Assembly (NCBI GenBank): GCA_018398765.1 | Contig: JAHBMJ010001291.1 | Location: 1 to 30,000, forward strand | Direction of reading: 5' to 3' | DNA length: 30,000 nt | Source: Chromera velia | Taxonomy: Eukaryota > Sar > Chromeraceae | Part shown: in pieces, positions 19,201-28,847 of the stretch | Layout of the letters: every line of letters starts with the position of its first letter | How positions within the stretch are numbered: position 1 is the stretch's first letter | Position numbers and translations under genes: made by a program | The notes under the pieces: generated by a model | Database searches by the model: none | What the model was told of the DNA's origin: nothing | The model's input: the letters and a program-made list of their open reading frames with translations, nothing else

Positions 19201-21186
19201 TCTGTGCTCATGAATGCATGCATGCGTGCGTGCGTACCTGCGCGTTTGTGAAAATGTGTGAGGGAGAGGGAGACAGTCAAATTTTGTGTTTGCGGAGAAG
19301 ACAGAACACCATTCTCAGTACGAAATAGACTTTGAGAGAGCCGCAATTTTATGTTGCTGGATTTCAGGAAAAATGAGTCCGTCGTATGTGATGCATGCGT
19401 GCATCCGTGTAGGACTGTCCCGGCAGCTGCGTGCCTGTCCGTCTACCCTTTGTTTCTCTCTGTCTCTGCGTCTCTGTCGGTTTGGTTACCACGGTGGCGC
19501 ATTTGGTTTTTGTGTAAGACGGGGCCTGAGGTCTCTCTCTCCCTTTTCAGATCTGCGATCCTTTGGACGGATCGTTCGGTGCATGTGCCCTTCTTTCCTT
19601 TTCTTCCGTCTTTTTCTTTCTTTCTGTGTGCAGATCTTTTGCCTACCTCCCCTATCGGCCGTCGTTCTCTGCCGGTGGTGATCATCTTCGGGGTTCTCCC
19701 TGTCCAGATGCTTGTGGCAAGGGTGAGTGAGTGAGTGCATGAGTGAGTGAGAGGGTGGGTCCATGGGTGGGGCCGGCTGATTGTCAGAATGTCCGTCCGT
19801 CCACTCAAATCGCATGAGGGACTCAGCAAAACACTCACGATGTAGGGAGGGGCTTTTGGGCCATTCTTTCATTGGGTCCGGTCGATTGTGCGCACAGAGG
19901 CTTCAGGTGTTTTCTCTAGGTTGGAGCCTGAAGGAAGAGCTTTGCATCTAGGGAGAGCAGTCAGTGGGTTTTCTCTTCTTTTTTGTCGTTTTGGGCTGAC
20001 AGGTCGGCGTGGAGATATCCATGCAGGCACACCTCGATCCTCTCACAGATCCAGTTCCCCTCCGTTTCCCTTTGTCCTCTTTCTTTCCACCCGTCTCGAT
20101 CTGCAGATAGCTGGTGTTGCCGCTTGGTGGAGCCTCGAGAGGGCAGATCGGGCATCCGGTCTACTTCTCACCAGAGGCACGACAAAGAAAGGCTCCATTC
20201 TACATGAACATTCCGAACACGAGCAGGGGCACCACCATCTGAAAACGAACGTCCGGGAGACGGGGAGAAAGAAACCCATCGTCAGCTTCGCAGCAGCAGC
20301 CCCGCCTTTAGGCTCCGCTCTCTTCAGCACCCCATGCACCCCCACACCAGTCAGACTACACACAAAAGACACCCCCGACGTCTTTCCTGTCCCCCACCGA
20401 AGTGCTGAGGTCCATTTTCAGCCAAGTGGGTTGATTATCGGGGGTGACGGTGCAGAGGAGGGAGGTGATAGGGGTGATGCCGTCTCAGTTGCGCCTTCCA
20501 TGTCTGTCAGCATGACGGCGACCGATCTCGGCGATCCCCCCCTTATCTGCTGCACTTGCTGTAGTCAGATTCCTTCAACCAACCTGCATCAACCCCCCAC
20601 TAACAAAGCCCTTTCGCCTCCTCCCTGCGACTCTTCTGAAGTGTCAGAGGAAACAAACAATCCCCAAATTAGCCACAGACTTTCAGACGATTCCATTCCG
20701 TCTTCCTCTCTTCCCTCTGAGACTTCCCCCGAGGAATTCAACTCATTCCTCGTCTCTTTCCTGCTGAAGTCAAAGAGACTCAGACACTCTGAAGTCCAGG
20801 CAGCTCTTGCAGAGTTTTCCAGTCGGAAGCTTTGCGCAAATGGAGAGGAGAAGGGAGGGCAGGAGGTGTGCAAGAGACAGACGGGGAGCACTGTGGTGAC
20901 ATGCCGCACGGATTCCCACTGTGAAGACTCAGAGAGAGGCTCTTCGGGAGGCCTTCTTAGTTGCCAGTGGAGCAACCAGGCTGACGAGAGGGTTAGGGGT
21001 GAGAGCAGCATGATGGCGGGTGAGAGAGCGAGAGAGAATTTGTGGCATTCTGACCCTTCTGCTTCACAGCAGCAGCAGCAGCAGCTGCACCATGGGGTGT
21101 CCTCAGGTACTCTCTTTGCTGCCCTGAGTCGCCTCTCTTCAAGTTCCTCTTCGGGGCCTCCGACGGAGATGGTGGAGTCCGACTAG
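16202..21186 (+). CDS. Two-pore-domain K+ channel-like membrane protein, seven-exon model
   Basis: Model exons: 16202-16614, 17043-17103, 17766-17900, 18530-18619, 19089-19173, 19634-19722 and 20107-21186, about 650 residues. All junctions agree in phase and use GT/AG. Segment one: LSVGGLLCFVLLVGTIGFS (TM1), then EKWPLWDAFCFSL (pore helix), then GGVPLWMGYTVGNS (TM2). Segment two: EGLAFVSFLMAVST (TM3), EQWTVSEGSFFCASL (pore helix), SATALGD (filter position), PTSPIGRR, then VVIIFGVLPVQMLVAR (TM4). The E-x-W pore helix and the P-T-x-x-x-GR motif after the filter are typical of TWIK/TASK-type channels, which set potassium leak at membranes. The second filter lacks the usual GYG/GFG. The first filter was not found between exons 2 and 3. 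The tail of ~359 residues is low complexity, with poly-Gln and poly-Ser, and ends at TAG. Exon 3 and 4 ends are the least certain. Confidence 0.6.
17719..17752 (+). repeat. CCCT pyrimidine microsatellite before exon 3
   Basis: A run of CCCT tetramers lies just upstream of the acceptor ATGCAG at 17760-17765. It probably doubles as the polypyrimidine tract of that splice site. Confidence 0.7.
18507..18529 (+). repeat. CATG microsatellite that forms the exon 4 splice acceptor
   Basis: Repeated CATG units run straight into the CAG acceptor of exon 4. They create several overlapping TGCATGCA boxes immediately at the splice site. Confidence 0.65.
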
Positions 21187-21640
21187 GCTGCATGGCTGGG
21201 TGCTTGGTTAGATTTCCATAGGGCGAATCATGGGAGGGGGGGCAAAAAGGAAACGGGCACGGTTGCTGCATGGCTGGTCTCCTTGTCATCTTCCTCAAAA
21301 GTGGCGACGTTGGATCGACGGGAAGAGAGAAGTCGGACGGACGGGATGCAGTCTTCTTTGACAAGACCCTCAAGTGAAACTGCATTTTTTTTGTGACGGG
21401 TTTCATGGAAAGAAATTCTAACTCGAGCGGCCTCCTCTCGAATCTGTACTGCACGAGGTTCTCCAGCTGTCGTTCGTGTGAAACAAACAGACAGCCTGGT
21501 GCCAGTACTATTCCATACAGTGCACTGAGAAACGAAGAGGTAGGGAGAAAGGAGTGCATGCCTCATATGCACACACAGAGACAGGCTACAGCAAATGCTG
21601 AAATACACTCTCATACACTGTCACACTGAAGGGGACAAGT
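21187..21640. other. Probable 3' untranslated and intergenic region after the channel-like gene
   Basis: No gene is supported. A 188-residue minus-strand frame (21559-20993) overlaps the last coding exon. Its poly-Ala is simply the complement of the CAG run, so I read it as shadow. Confidence 0.45.
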
Positions 21641-22600
21641 TCAATTGCAGATGTTTCTGGAAATGTGTGTAGAAACCTGATTAGGGAAAAACGTACATTG
21701 AGGCTCTATGCCGCGTTTTTGCCATATTGTCCTAATTGTTCATACTTCACAGGGCGTGAGCGTCTAAATACTAGGAGTCGCACATAGGAAAAAAAATTAG
21801 GCCATCTCGGAGCATCTCTAAGCTAGTCAGCTATTTTTTCTAAAAGTTTTTGCGATTAAGACTCAAATTTAAGAGCCTAGCGAAATATGGTGAAATGCTG
21901 CCCAGAATGCTGCTAAAATTATTAGTTCACATTTTGGTTGTCCGTGGAGAAAGTTAAATATCGAGTAGAGGACATGGGCGTACAAAAACTTACAAAGATA
22001 TACTAGCTAGCATATACTAGCTTTTTAATTAATCAAAAATCTTAGAGTTACTTCCCTAAACCTAAGTGCCACTTAAAAAAATATAATCATGATGATCTCT
22101 ATCTGTAGCATCGTTTTTCAAGAGACCGTCTACGCCTGCGGCATAGATGGTTAAAACACCGTCCAGATATCTGGCTTTGGCTTTCAAGACACCATATCTG
22201 ACAGGGTTACGATCGCTACCGGCAGTGACCCTTCGCTGCCGGCAATTGCCGGCCTGCCGGCAATGGACATTTCTGACTTAGTCACTGCCGAAAAAAAAAA
22301 AGTAAAAAAATTGGTCTCAAAAAAAAAAATTTTCGCCTGCGGCACAGTTGCTACAAAATGTTTTTAAACTCTTTTATAAGCAATCATAGCATTCTTACAG
22401 CCTCTTGATAATTAATTTTTTTAAAAAAAAATATAAAATATAAAAAATATTGAAAAAAATATATTTATTATCGATGTACTCAAACGTGATAACGTGTTAT
22501 GGTATCACTGTGTCAGTCTGTTACTTAGCGTATAAAAAAAATACGAATATCTTATTTTTATGTTTCAACCTGTGCTCACCCTACAGAAGCTGCTTGGTTC
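21641..22600. other. AT-rich stretch with A-runs and CCGGCA repeats, no gene
   Basis: The sequence is dominated by A/T runs, including long poly-A stretches near 22290-22330 and 22420-22460. At 22210-22290 there are several GCCGGCAAT-type phrases. The phrase CGCCTGCGGCA occurs at about 22134 and 22335, and a variant lies near 23345. No open frame of interest is present. Confidence 0.55.
22208..22345. repeat. CCGGCA-rich repeat, copy 1
   Basis: The motif order is CTACCGGCAGTGAC, CTGCCGGCAATTGCCGG, CCTGCCGGCAATGG, CACTGCCG, then a poly-A run and CGCCTGCGGCAC. The same order recurs near 23250-23370 in the same orientation. The core GCCGGCAATTGCCGGC is palindromic. Confidence 0.6.
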
Positions 22601-22603
22601 ACT

Positions 22604-23086
22604 CTAGGAGGGTTCAAGAATGAACGACTCGAAGGACGCAGTGGAGGTACCATAGAGGTGCTCCCGACCGTCTGGGAGCAGACGGCTGGTTTTGTCTGTC
22701 GCTGATCCCAGCGGAAACTGGGGATAGAAGCATAGCGAGGGCTTCTCTAACGGCCTAAAAAGAACTAGCTGCGACGCTTGCACCATAAAATGATACGGGA
22801 GTGATGGGTGACGCTGGAGGCAAGACCTGGATCCTAAGTGCCCCCAATAGCCCTCCAAGTGCCCCCCCCTCTGAGCTCTTCCTTTCTGAACGACGTACGG
22901 AAGACTAACTGCGGCGATGCACCTTTGTACTGCCAAAGCGAGAGTTTTGAGAACTGCTTTTCCTTTTCTCTCTCTCACTCTGCCTCTCTTGTGAAACGTT
23001 TTTGTCCTCTGACCATGCAGATGGGTTGTAGGAGGTATGAACTTCAAGTACCTCCTTAGACTGTGCCACCTATGATAGAGTGTCAC
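22604..23086 (-). CDS. Doubtful 160-residue open frame, unknown
   Basis: An open frame of 160 residues lies between the two CCGGCA repeat copies. It is basic at the N-terminal side (KRGRVRERKGK) and has no recognised domain, signal peptide or splice context. It starts with a non-ATG codon or needs an upstream exon. Its position between repeats suggests it may be cargo or a relic of a larger element. It may equally be chance. Confidence 0.15.
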   Translation of the reverse strand: MTLYHRWHSLRRYLKFIPPTTHLHGQRTKTFHKRGRVRERKGKAVLKTLALAVQRCIAAVSLPYVVQKGRAQRGGHLEGYWGHLGSRSCLQRHPSLPYHFMVQASQLVLFRPLEKPSLCFYPQFPLGSATDKTSRLLPDGREHLYGTSTASFESFILEPS

Positions 23087-23249
23087 GCACTTCCATGTAC
23101 ACCTATAATCGGACTGTGTAAAACTATATACAGACTGTCACAGTGTTTAAATCTATAAACAGTTTGTGTACAGTGTACATAGACTAACTTCAACAGATAA
23201 TGACCCATAGATTTTATTATTGAACTCTAACTTTCTCTGCCATCAACTG

Positions 23250-23375
23250 CTAGTCGCTCTGCCGGTAGCGACGAGCTCTGCCAGCAATTGCCGTCCTGCC
23301 GGCAATCGCTCTTCTCTGCTACCAAAAAAAAAAGCAACCCTGATATCTGATCCACGCCTGCGGTGCAGACTTTCA
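23250..23375. repeat. CCGGCA-rich repeat, copy 2
   Basis: It contains CTGCCGGTAGCGAC, CTGCCAGCAATTGCC, CCTGCCGGCAATCG, CTGCTACC, a poly-A run and then CGCCTGCGGTGC. This is the same order and spacing style as copy 1, so the two are diverged direct repeats about 1.04 kb apart. Confidence 0.6.
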
Positions 23376-23747
23376 AGCTTATCCAAAAATGCGGCTTGAA
23401 CTTTCAAGTGGTAGTTAGGTTCAGAGAGGTCCTTAGCCTGAGAGTTTTTCTTCAGATTTACTTTAATACGTGCAGCTACTTACTAGAGCAGCTCGCAAAT
23501 GAGCCAATTCATTTTTTTGTTGTATAAATCATCCTATAATTAGGATGGAAGCTAAGGAGGGGGGTTTGAAGTTAGGAGCTTAGGCTAGGCCAAGGGGATG
23601 ACGTGCTAAGTACTAGGCTAAGTACCAGGCTAGATGGAGGGGTAGCAAAGATTAGAAAGGGTTCAAAGTAGCAGACTAGTCATCTATAAGGATTAAAGAT
23701 TAATGATTAATGTTCGGAGGATTGGCCTCCCGCCCTAATGCCCTAAT

Positions 23748-23999
23748 GTTGTGTGGTGCCTCAGCTAAGACGTAGCTTGGAAACACACACTTACAAGGTC
23801 TGTCATACAAGGGTTCTGCTTCTAGAGACTGTTATTAACATACGAAAGCTTGACTCACGATTGACTGCATGCATGCGCATGACCTAATTGCAATTCCTTT
23901 AATTACATGTACGAGGTCGCTCGGGATGCGCGCACTTCATACAATCCTGACATACGATTTGTGTGCCGTAGCGCGGATTAAAGGCCTCGCCACGTTACG
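23748..23999. repeat. 252-bp direct repeat, left copy
   Basis: It begins GTTGTGTGGTGCCTCAGC and ends GCCACGTTACG. It matches 26412-26663 over exactly the same length with few substitutions. The two ends are weakly inverted (GTTGTGTGG against GTAACGTGG). It contains ACTGCATGCATGCGCATGAC. It could be one of two MITE copies or one of a pair of LTR-like repeats. Confidence 0.8.
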
Positions 24000-24478
24000 T
24001 GCCACCTCTCCCTTGAAGCCACGTCCACGCTGGCTATGTAAGTTCCTCAAATCACTGCTTTTAAACCGAAAGAGCGTGCAACCGGGTCCAGAGAAAACGC
24101 AAAATAAACGATTTTCTCATGCACTCACTTGATCCATCATTGTCACTTCTTTTACTCTCTCTTCTCTTCTTTGTTCTTCTCTTGAAGTTCCCCTTTCTTT
24201 CTTTTTCTTTTTTTTTCTTTTTTTTTTGCACTTCATCAAATCTACATAAATCCCTCCAACTCCTTTGACCTTCACGCACATTCCTTTTATCGTAGGCTTC
24301 ACGCAGGCACTTCACCGTATACCCAGTGTACATGCCCCCTCCCTCTTCAAGACCGCGTCCACGCTCAGTCAGAGAGAGTGTGACGCGCACGAGAACAACA
24401 ACAGAGAAAAAAAATCAGACACAGAAGGGGGGAAAAACATACATCGGTTTAGTAAAATTGTCCTTCCATTCACGGAGT
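24000..24478. other. 3' flank of the minus-strand gene, with a poly-A-rich tract
   Basis: No coding frame is supported. On the minus strand, about 250 bp past the stop codon, lies a long A/G run (around 24230-24185) of mostly A with interspersed G. It could be simple-sequence DNA or a decayed poly-A tail. Confidence 0.4.
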
Positions 24479-26167
24479 CTACTGGATGCCACAATACTGC
24501 ATCTCCGACTCGGTTGGCCCTACAACCACCCCCGGCTCTTTCCCATCTGTTTGATCCGAGTCTCCGTTAGCTTGGTGCTGCTGCTCTAATGGAGGTTGTG
24601 GACTGATAGAAGATTGTGCTGAAGTGCGGGCGGTCCGTACGGTCCTCATCTGCCGCACTGCAGGTCTCACTTTTGGCACACACGGCATCATACCCCCTCC
24701 ATTTCCATACGTCTCCCTGTAAAATGTTTCCCCTATCTGCCCACACCCACGACATGCCAAAAGTGCATACCAGTCTGCAGTGCCAATTTCCTGAACATTC
24801 GGAATCAAGTCTTCCCTTCCCAACCGAAAACGAAAAGACACATCCTCCCAATACTCATGCTGGAGTGGATCGCGCAGTGGGACAGTCACTGGCGTCTTTG
24901 GCTTTTCATGAGCTGCCCGCTTCTTCTCTTTTTTCCTGTCCTTCGCCTCCCTTCTCTCTTGCTGACGCCTGGCCTGACGAGACAGTGTCAAACCATCAGA
25001 CGAGACTGCAGGTTCCTCCACTCCTTCATTAATTAGAGGCAGAGGAGACCAAAGGCTGTCCATCTCCTTCTTTCGCCTCACAGCCAACATCTCCTTTTTG
25101 TGCTTTTCCTGCCTCTTTCTCTCCTTTTTCTCTTGGCACTTTTGTTTCTGTCTCTCTATTTTCTGCAGATTTCCACCGTCAAAGTCATTTCTCTACCTAC
25201 CTGTCTCTAAACAGTTGTGTTGCAAAGACGTACTGTGCGGTCTCTGGCTGTGGATTTCCTTTCTCCGCTCCCAACTTCTAACTCCATACAACGACTCAAA
25301 CAGGTCCTTTCCCACACCTCCTTCTTCCTTCCTACTCTTTCCGATCCGGCATAGCTCTATTGGAGTGGGCTCACTCATTTGACCATCCCCTCCGGCAAGA
25401 GCCATCACAGGGGGTCCATCGCAACGATTGAAATCGAAAGTCGTATGAGATATTGGCAATAGCACGCCTCCATCTCCACTCACGGGTACAGGTCCTCCCT
25501 GCACAGGCATTTCCGATCTTATCATTTCTTCCTGCTGGAACGACTGACCAACACGGTTGTTGTCTCCATGCACAGGCTCCTCGGCACGCAAGCCATCGAA
25601 TCCTTCCCCATGAGGCATGTCACTCACTCTCCCATTCCGTGCAGACAAATCGATCTGAGGGTGAGGCAAATTGGTGCCGAACCCCCTCACAGTTCCCTCC
25701 TCCACACAGAATTCCGAGGTAGGGGTACCCGGGAGTATGATGCTACTGCGTGTGGGCTTGCATGCAGGCCTTGAGAAGACGTCTCTTGAATGCCCATTTG
25801 TTTTACTTCCCACCTCTTTCTTTTTCCTCCTTCTTCCCACTGCTGGGTTCTTATTCTTTTGTTTTGGAGACGTTTTGGCAGCAGTTTGACTGCCTGTCGT
25901 CCGCATCCACTCAGCTGCTGTCATCCAACGACTACGCCGAGTCTTTGATTTCTCCTTCAAGGGCGTATCGGTAGACGGCGTCAAGAAGTTCTCCCCCCTC
26001 TCACTGTCAAGGGGACCGGCAATGTCTAAAAGTCTTCGGGCAATCTTTTGGCCTTCTGAAAGCAAAGATTCTCCATCCTCCTGAACTTCCATGAACGAAA
26101 CGGACTTGAACTTGTCAAATTCGCGCAGGCAAGAGAGGAAACGAGCGTATCGGTCAGGTACTGACAT
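24479..26167 (-). CDS. Unrecognised basic, low-complexity protein, two-exon model (~547 aa)
   Basis: Model: exon 1 26167-25201, a 45-bp intron with donor ACAG|GTAGGT and acceptor AATAG, and exon 2 25155-24479, ending in TAG. I do not recognise the family. Residues 1-60 look structured (RYARFLSCLREFDKFKSV and EGQKIARRLLDI). A basic patch GRRRKKKEVG sits near residue 111 and could serve as a nuclear signal. The splice joins a Lys/Glu-rich helix, with a second basic stretch (RRQQERREAKDRKKEKKR) further on. A compact Cys-containing segment follows (DWYALLACRGCGQIGETFY). The tail is Gln/Pro rich. The start ATG follows TTTTAG, so a leader intron is possible. The intron is very short and could instead be a frame lesion. 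The gene sits between the two 252-bp repeats. Confidence 0.5.
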
Positions 26168-26411
26168 CTTCTAAAACGAAAACAACGAAATGAACAAACG
26201 GATTGATGACAATCAAAACAAACAAATACAATGACCGATAATGAGACAGCTCTATTCTAGGTACGTTTGTGTAGGGGGTGCGTGCAAAGCTCGGCGCTTG
26301 ACTGCAGTCGAGACAACGCTACAGTGATACACCTGAATGCTGTTCACGACCAGATGGTCAGCGAACTCCCCCTCTTCCTGAGCGGATCGTACCGCTCTGC
26401 CACCATCTAAC

Positions 26412-26663
26412 GTTGTGTGGTGCCTCAGCTAAGACGTAGCTTGGAGACACATACTTATAAGGTCTGTCATACAAGGGTTCTGCTTCTAGAGACTATTATT
26501 GATATACGAAAGCTTGACTCACAATTGACTGCATGCATGCGCATGACCTAATTGCAATTCCCTTAATTGCATGTACGAGGTTGCTCGGGATGCGCGCACT
26601 TCATACAATCTTGACATACGATTTGCGTGCCGTAACGTGGATTGAAGGCCTGGCCACGTTACG
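26412..26663. repeat. 252-bp direct repeat, right copy
   Basis: It is the partner of 23748-23999. In this copy the 3' end forms a clean hairpin: CGTAACGTGG pairs with CCACGTTACG across about 13 bases. Immediately outside, the plus strand reads ECPMCGFQEKR in one frame, a small CxxC peptide that is not part of the repeat. Confidence 0.8.
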
Positions 26664-27188
26664 AATGCTGAATGTCCGATGTGCGGCTTCCAGGAAAAAC
26701 GCCTAGACGTGTCAGACCTCCCTGGCCAGCCCACACAGGTCTAGCCTGTGCCACGAACGGATTACATTGAACAGTCAATCACCTGCATACGTATACAAGA
26801 GGGCTCATTCCATTCCAAAGCAGGGTTTACAAGGGAACGATCCCAGAATTGCAGATGAACGGCTTGAAGCGAGTTCCAAAACCTCCTAACATCCCATCCT
26901 CCACCTTTTTCCCTCCTCTTTTGCTTCTTTTATATCACTCCACACCCTTTCATACTCTTTAATTCTTCCCTCTCTTTCTTTTTCACTTTTTTAAGTCTCC
27001 TGATGCAGCCTATCTAATTTGCTTCCTAAAGCTTAACTCAAATTGTCTCCCTTTTTTCTTTTCTATTCTTTCACTACCTGTCTTTTCATCATAACATCTT
27101 TCAGAAAGGTATCGATATCCTTGTCGGCCTCATTCAAAAGAAAAGAGAGTAGAGCGATCTTGTTTACCTTCCCTTCACCACCTACTTT
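26664..27188. other. No supported gene
   Basis: Apart from the short CPMCG-containing frame at the left edge there is nothing recognisable. The right half is pyrimidine rich on the plus strand. Confidence 0.45.
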
Positions 27189-27870
27189 CTATCTGCTGCT
27201 ATTTGCAGCTCTCTGTTCTCTTCTTTTCACCGAACTCCAATATGTTATCAAAGCTTGCAAGCAGTCTGCCCTCTCTCCACCATATAGAGGGCATTCAGTG
27301 AGCACATGGATTTCATCTTCGACTGCTTGAATATCAAGCAGGTCAGAGCAAACCATGCATTTCTTTTCTATCAATGGGGTCCCTCTACCTCCTTCTGTTG
27401 AGAACTTCTCCCTGTTTATCTCCAAATTTAATTCTCTTTCCTACCCGAAATGCAGCCCTTCTTCTGTGGACAGGCCAGGGAGCTATCTTTATGTAGCAGA
27501 CGGGAGTTCTCCCTATGTTATCTCTATCTAATAAAATGCTTCTGTCTGTATCTTCTCTATTTTTGCTGTTGTGAAGCCATAGATTTAGGCGATTTCCGTT
27601 AGATAGAGACGCATGAATAGGATGCATGATGCCTTCTCTCAGCTCTTCCCTCTCGGCCCTTTCTCTTTTCTGCACTGACCTCTCAACTCTCTCTACAAAT
27701 GCTTCCTTTTTCCTCTTTGTAATTTCTTCTTTTTTCAGTGTTTCTATCCACCTTACTATTCTGTCTCTTCTCTCAAAGGAAGGTTGTCTACCTGCAGCTT
27801 CTGGTTCTTTTCCTATCTGGAAGGGATGGCTTCTTGTCTCTATGAAAAGTGTTTCGACACATTTCTTCAA
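27189..27870 (-). pseudogene. LINE-like reverse-transcriptase C-terminal remnant
   Basis: Two overlapping minus-strand frames (27870-27385 and 27425-27189) together resemble the region after the reverse-transcriptase core of non-LTR retrotransposons. The upstream frame is charged and helical and reaches RRAAFRVGKRI. The downstream frame continues with KKCMVCSDLL, VEDEIHVLTECPLYGGER, which is the C-x2-C ... EDE-x-H ... C finger typical of that position. A frame change is needed near 27425, so the gene is broken. No polymerase domain with the YxDD motif is present in the window. A further frame at 28143-27925 may belong to the same insertion. Confidence 0.55.
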
Positions 27871-27924
27871 GTGGGGAAAAAAATGAAAATAGGCTATGAT
27901 CTAGCTAGTCATATAGTAACGTAC

Positions 27925-28143
27925 TTAACTGTAAACTTGATGCCAGTGTCTAGGCCAGTGTATTATGAACTTAGAATCTACGAATCTTCTAAACGCTTCC
28001 CATAAATGTTTTGCTCTAATGCCATAGCTAGTTTGGGCTAGGAATGCCGCTTCTTTGCTGCTGGACTCGGAGTAGCCAGTTTCCATTAATTCTATTCCAT
28101 TCAAAGTAGTAGAAAGTAGAAATCGGACGCGCACGTTCATCAC
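27925..28143 (-). other. Possible upstream fragment of the LINE-like remnant
   Basis: This short frame (LNGIELMETGYSESSSK, then AKHLWEAFRRFVDSK) lies 55 bp upstream of the remnant in the same direction. It is plausible as part of the same decayed ORF but carries no diagnostic motif. Confidence 0.25.
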
Positions 28144-28325
28144 CCTACTGGCTGCATGACCTAGCTGACGGCTTCATCGTTTTTTGTTTCTGCTGAAAGA
28201 CTACAAACAGCAACAACAACTTGATTGAAAAACATTCGAGACGTAAGAGCATATGATTTGCTTACAAGGCCGCGAGGCGCTTCCCAGTCCAAGAGGCTGC
28301 CAGCAATTTGATCTTTAACTGGACT

Positions 28326-28795
28326 CAGGCCGCACCCGTAGATTTTGACCCGCAGATTTTGCACGTGGGCCATAGATTTTACCGATTAACCCGTGGATTT
28401 AGCCGATTTTGGGCGTGGATTTTACAAAAAAAATGGTAAAATCTACGGATCATTTTTTTTTTGGACCGTGAGTTGACCCGTAGATTTTGCATAACCCGTA
28501 GATTTTTCAATGCAAAATCTACGACCCAAAATCCACATATGGAATCCGATTTTCATTTTAGCAAAATCTACGTTCAGATTTTTTTGGTCCCAAAACATTC
28601 ATGTCGACCCGTAGATTTTGCATTTTTTCAAAGTGACCCATGGATTTTGCATTACGACCAGTAGATTTTTTTGTCAAAATCCGCGTATACAAAAAAACAA
28701 AAAATAATAAAATCTATGGTGCAAAATCTACAGGTTGTGCAAAATCTACGGCCCAAGTGCAAAATCTGCGGGTCAAAATCTGCAGGTGCGGCCTG
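28326..28795. mobile_element. 470-bp fold-back element built from a GTAGATTTTGCA-like motif
   Basis: The ends are inverted repeats: CAGGCCGCACC starts the element and, on the other strand, also ends it. The similarity continues inward for about 50 bp through CCCGCAGATTTTGCAC and GGGCC. Inside, about twenty variants of CCCGTAGATTTTGCA occur, roughly half on each strand, in forms such as CCCATGGATTTTGCA and GCAAAATCTACG. No coding frame is credible and no target duplication is obvious. It lies about 50 bp beyond the predicted stop of the CCCH gene, in its 3' flank. Confidence 0.75.
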
Positions 28796-28847
28796 GGGAT
28801 GTTTCGGATGCAGCTGCCCAGTGCTTGAAGTTGCGAGATCAAGTAAA

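Noticed and set aside
20993..21559. 188-residue minus-strand frame with poly-Ala
   Set aside because: The poly-Ala is the complement of the CAG run in the last channel exon. No domain is present.
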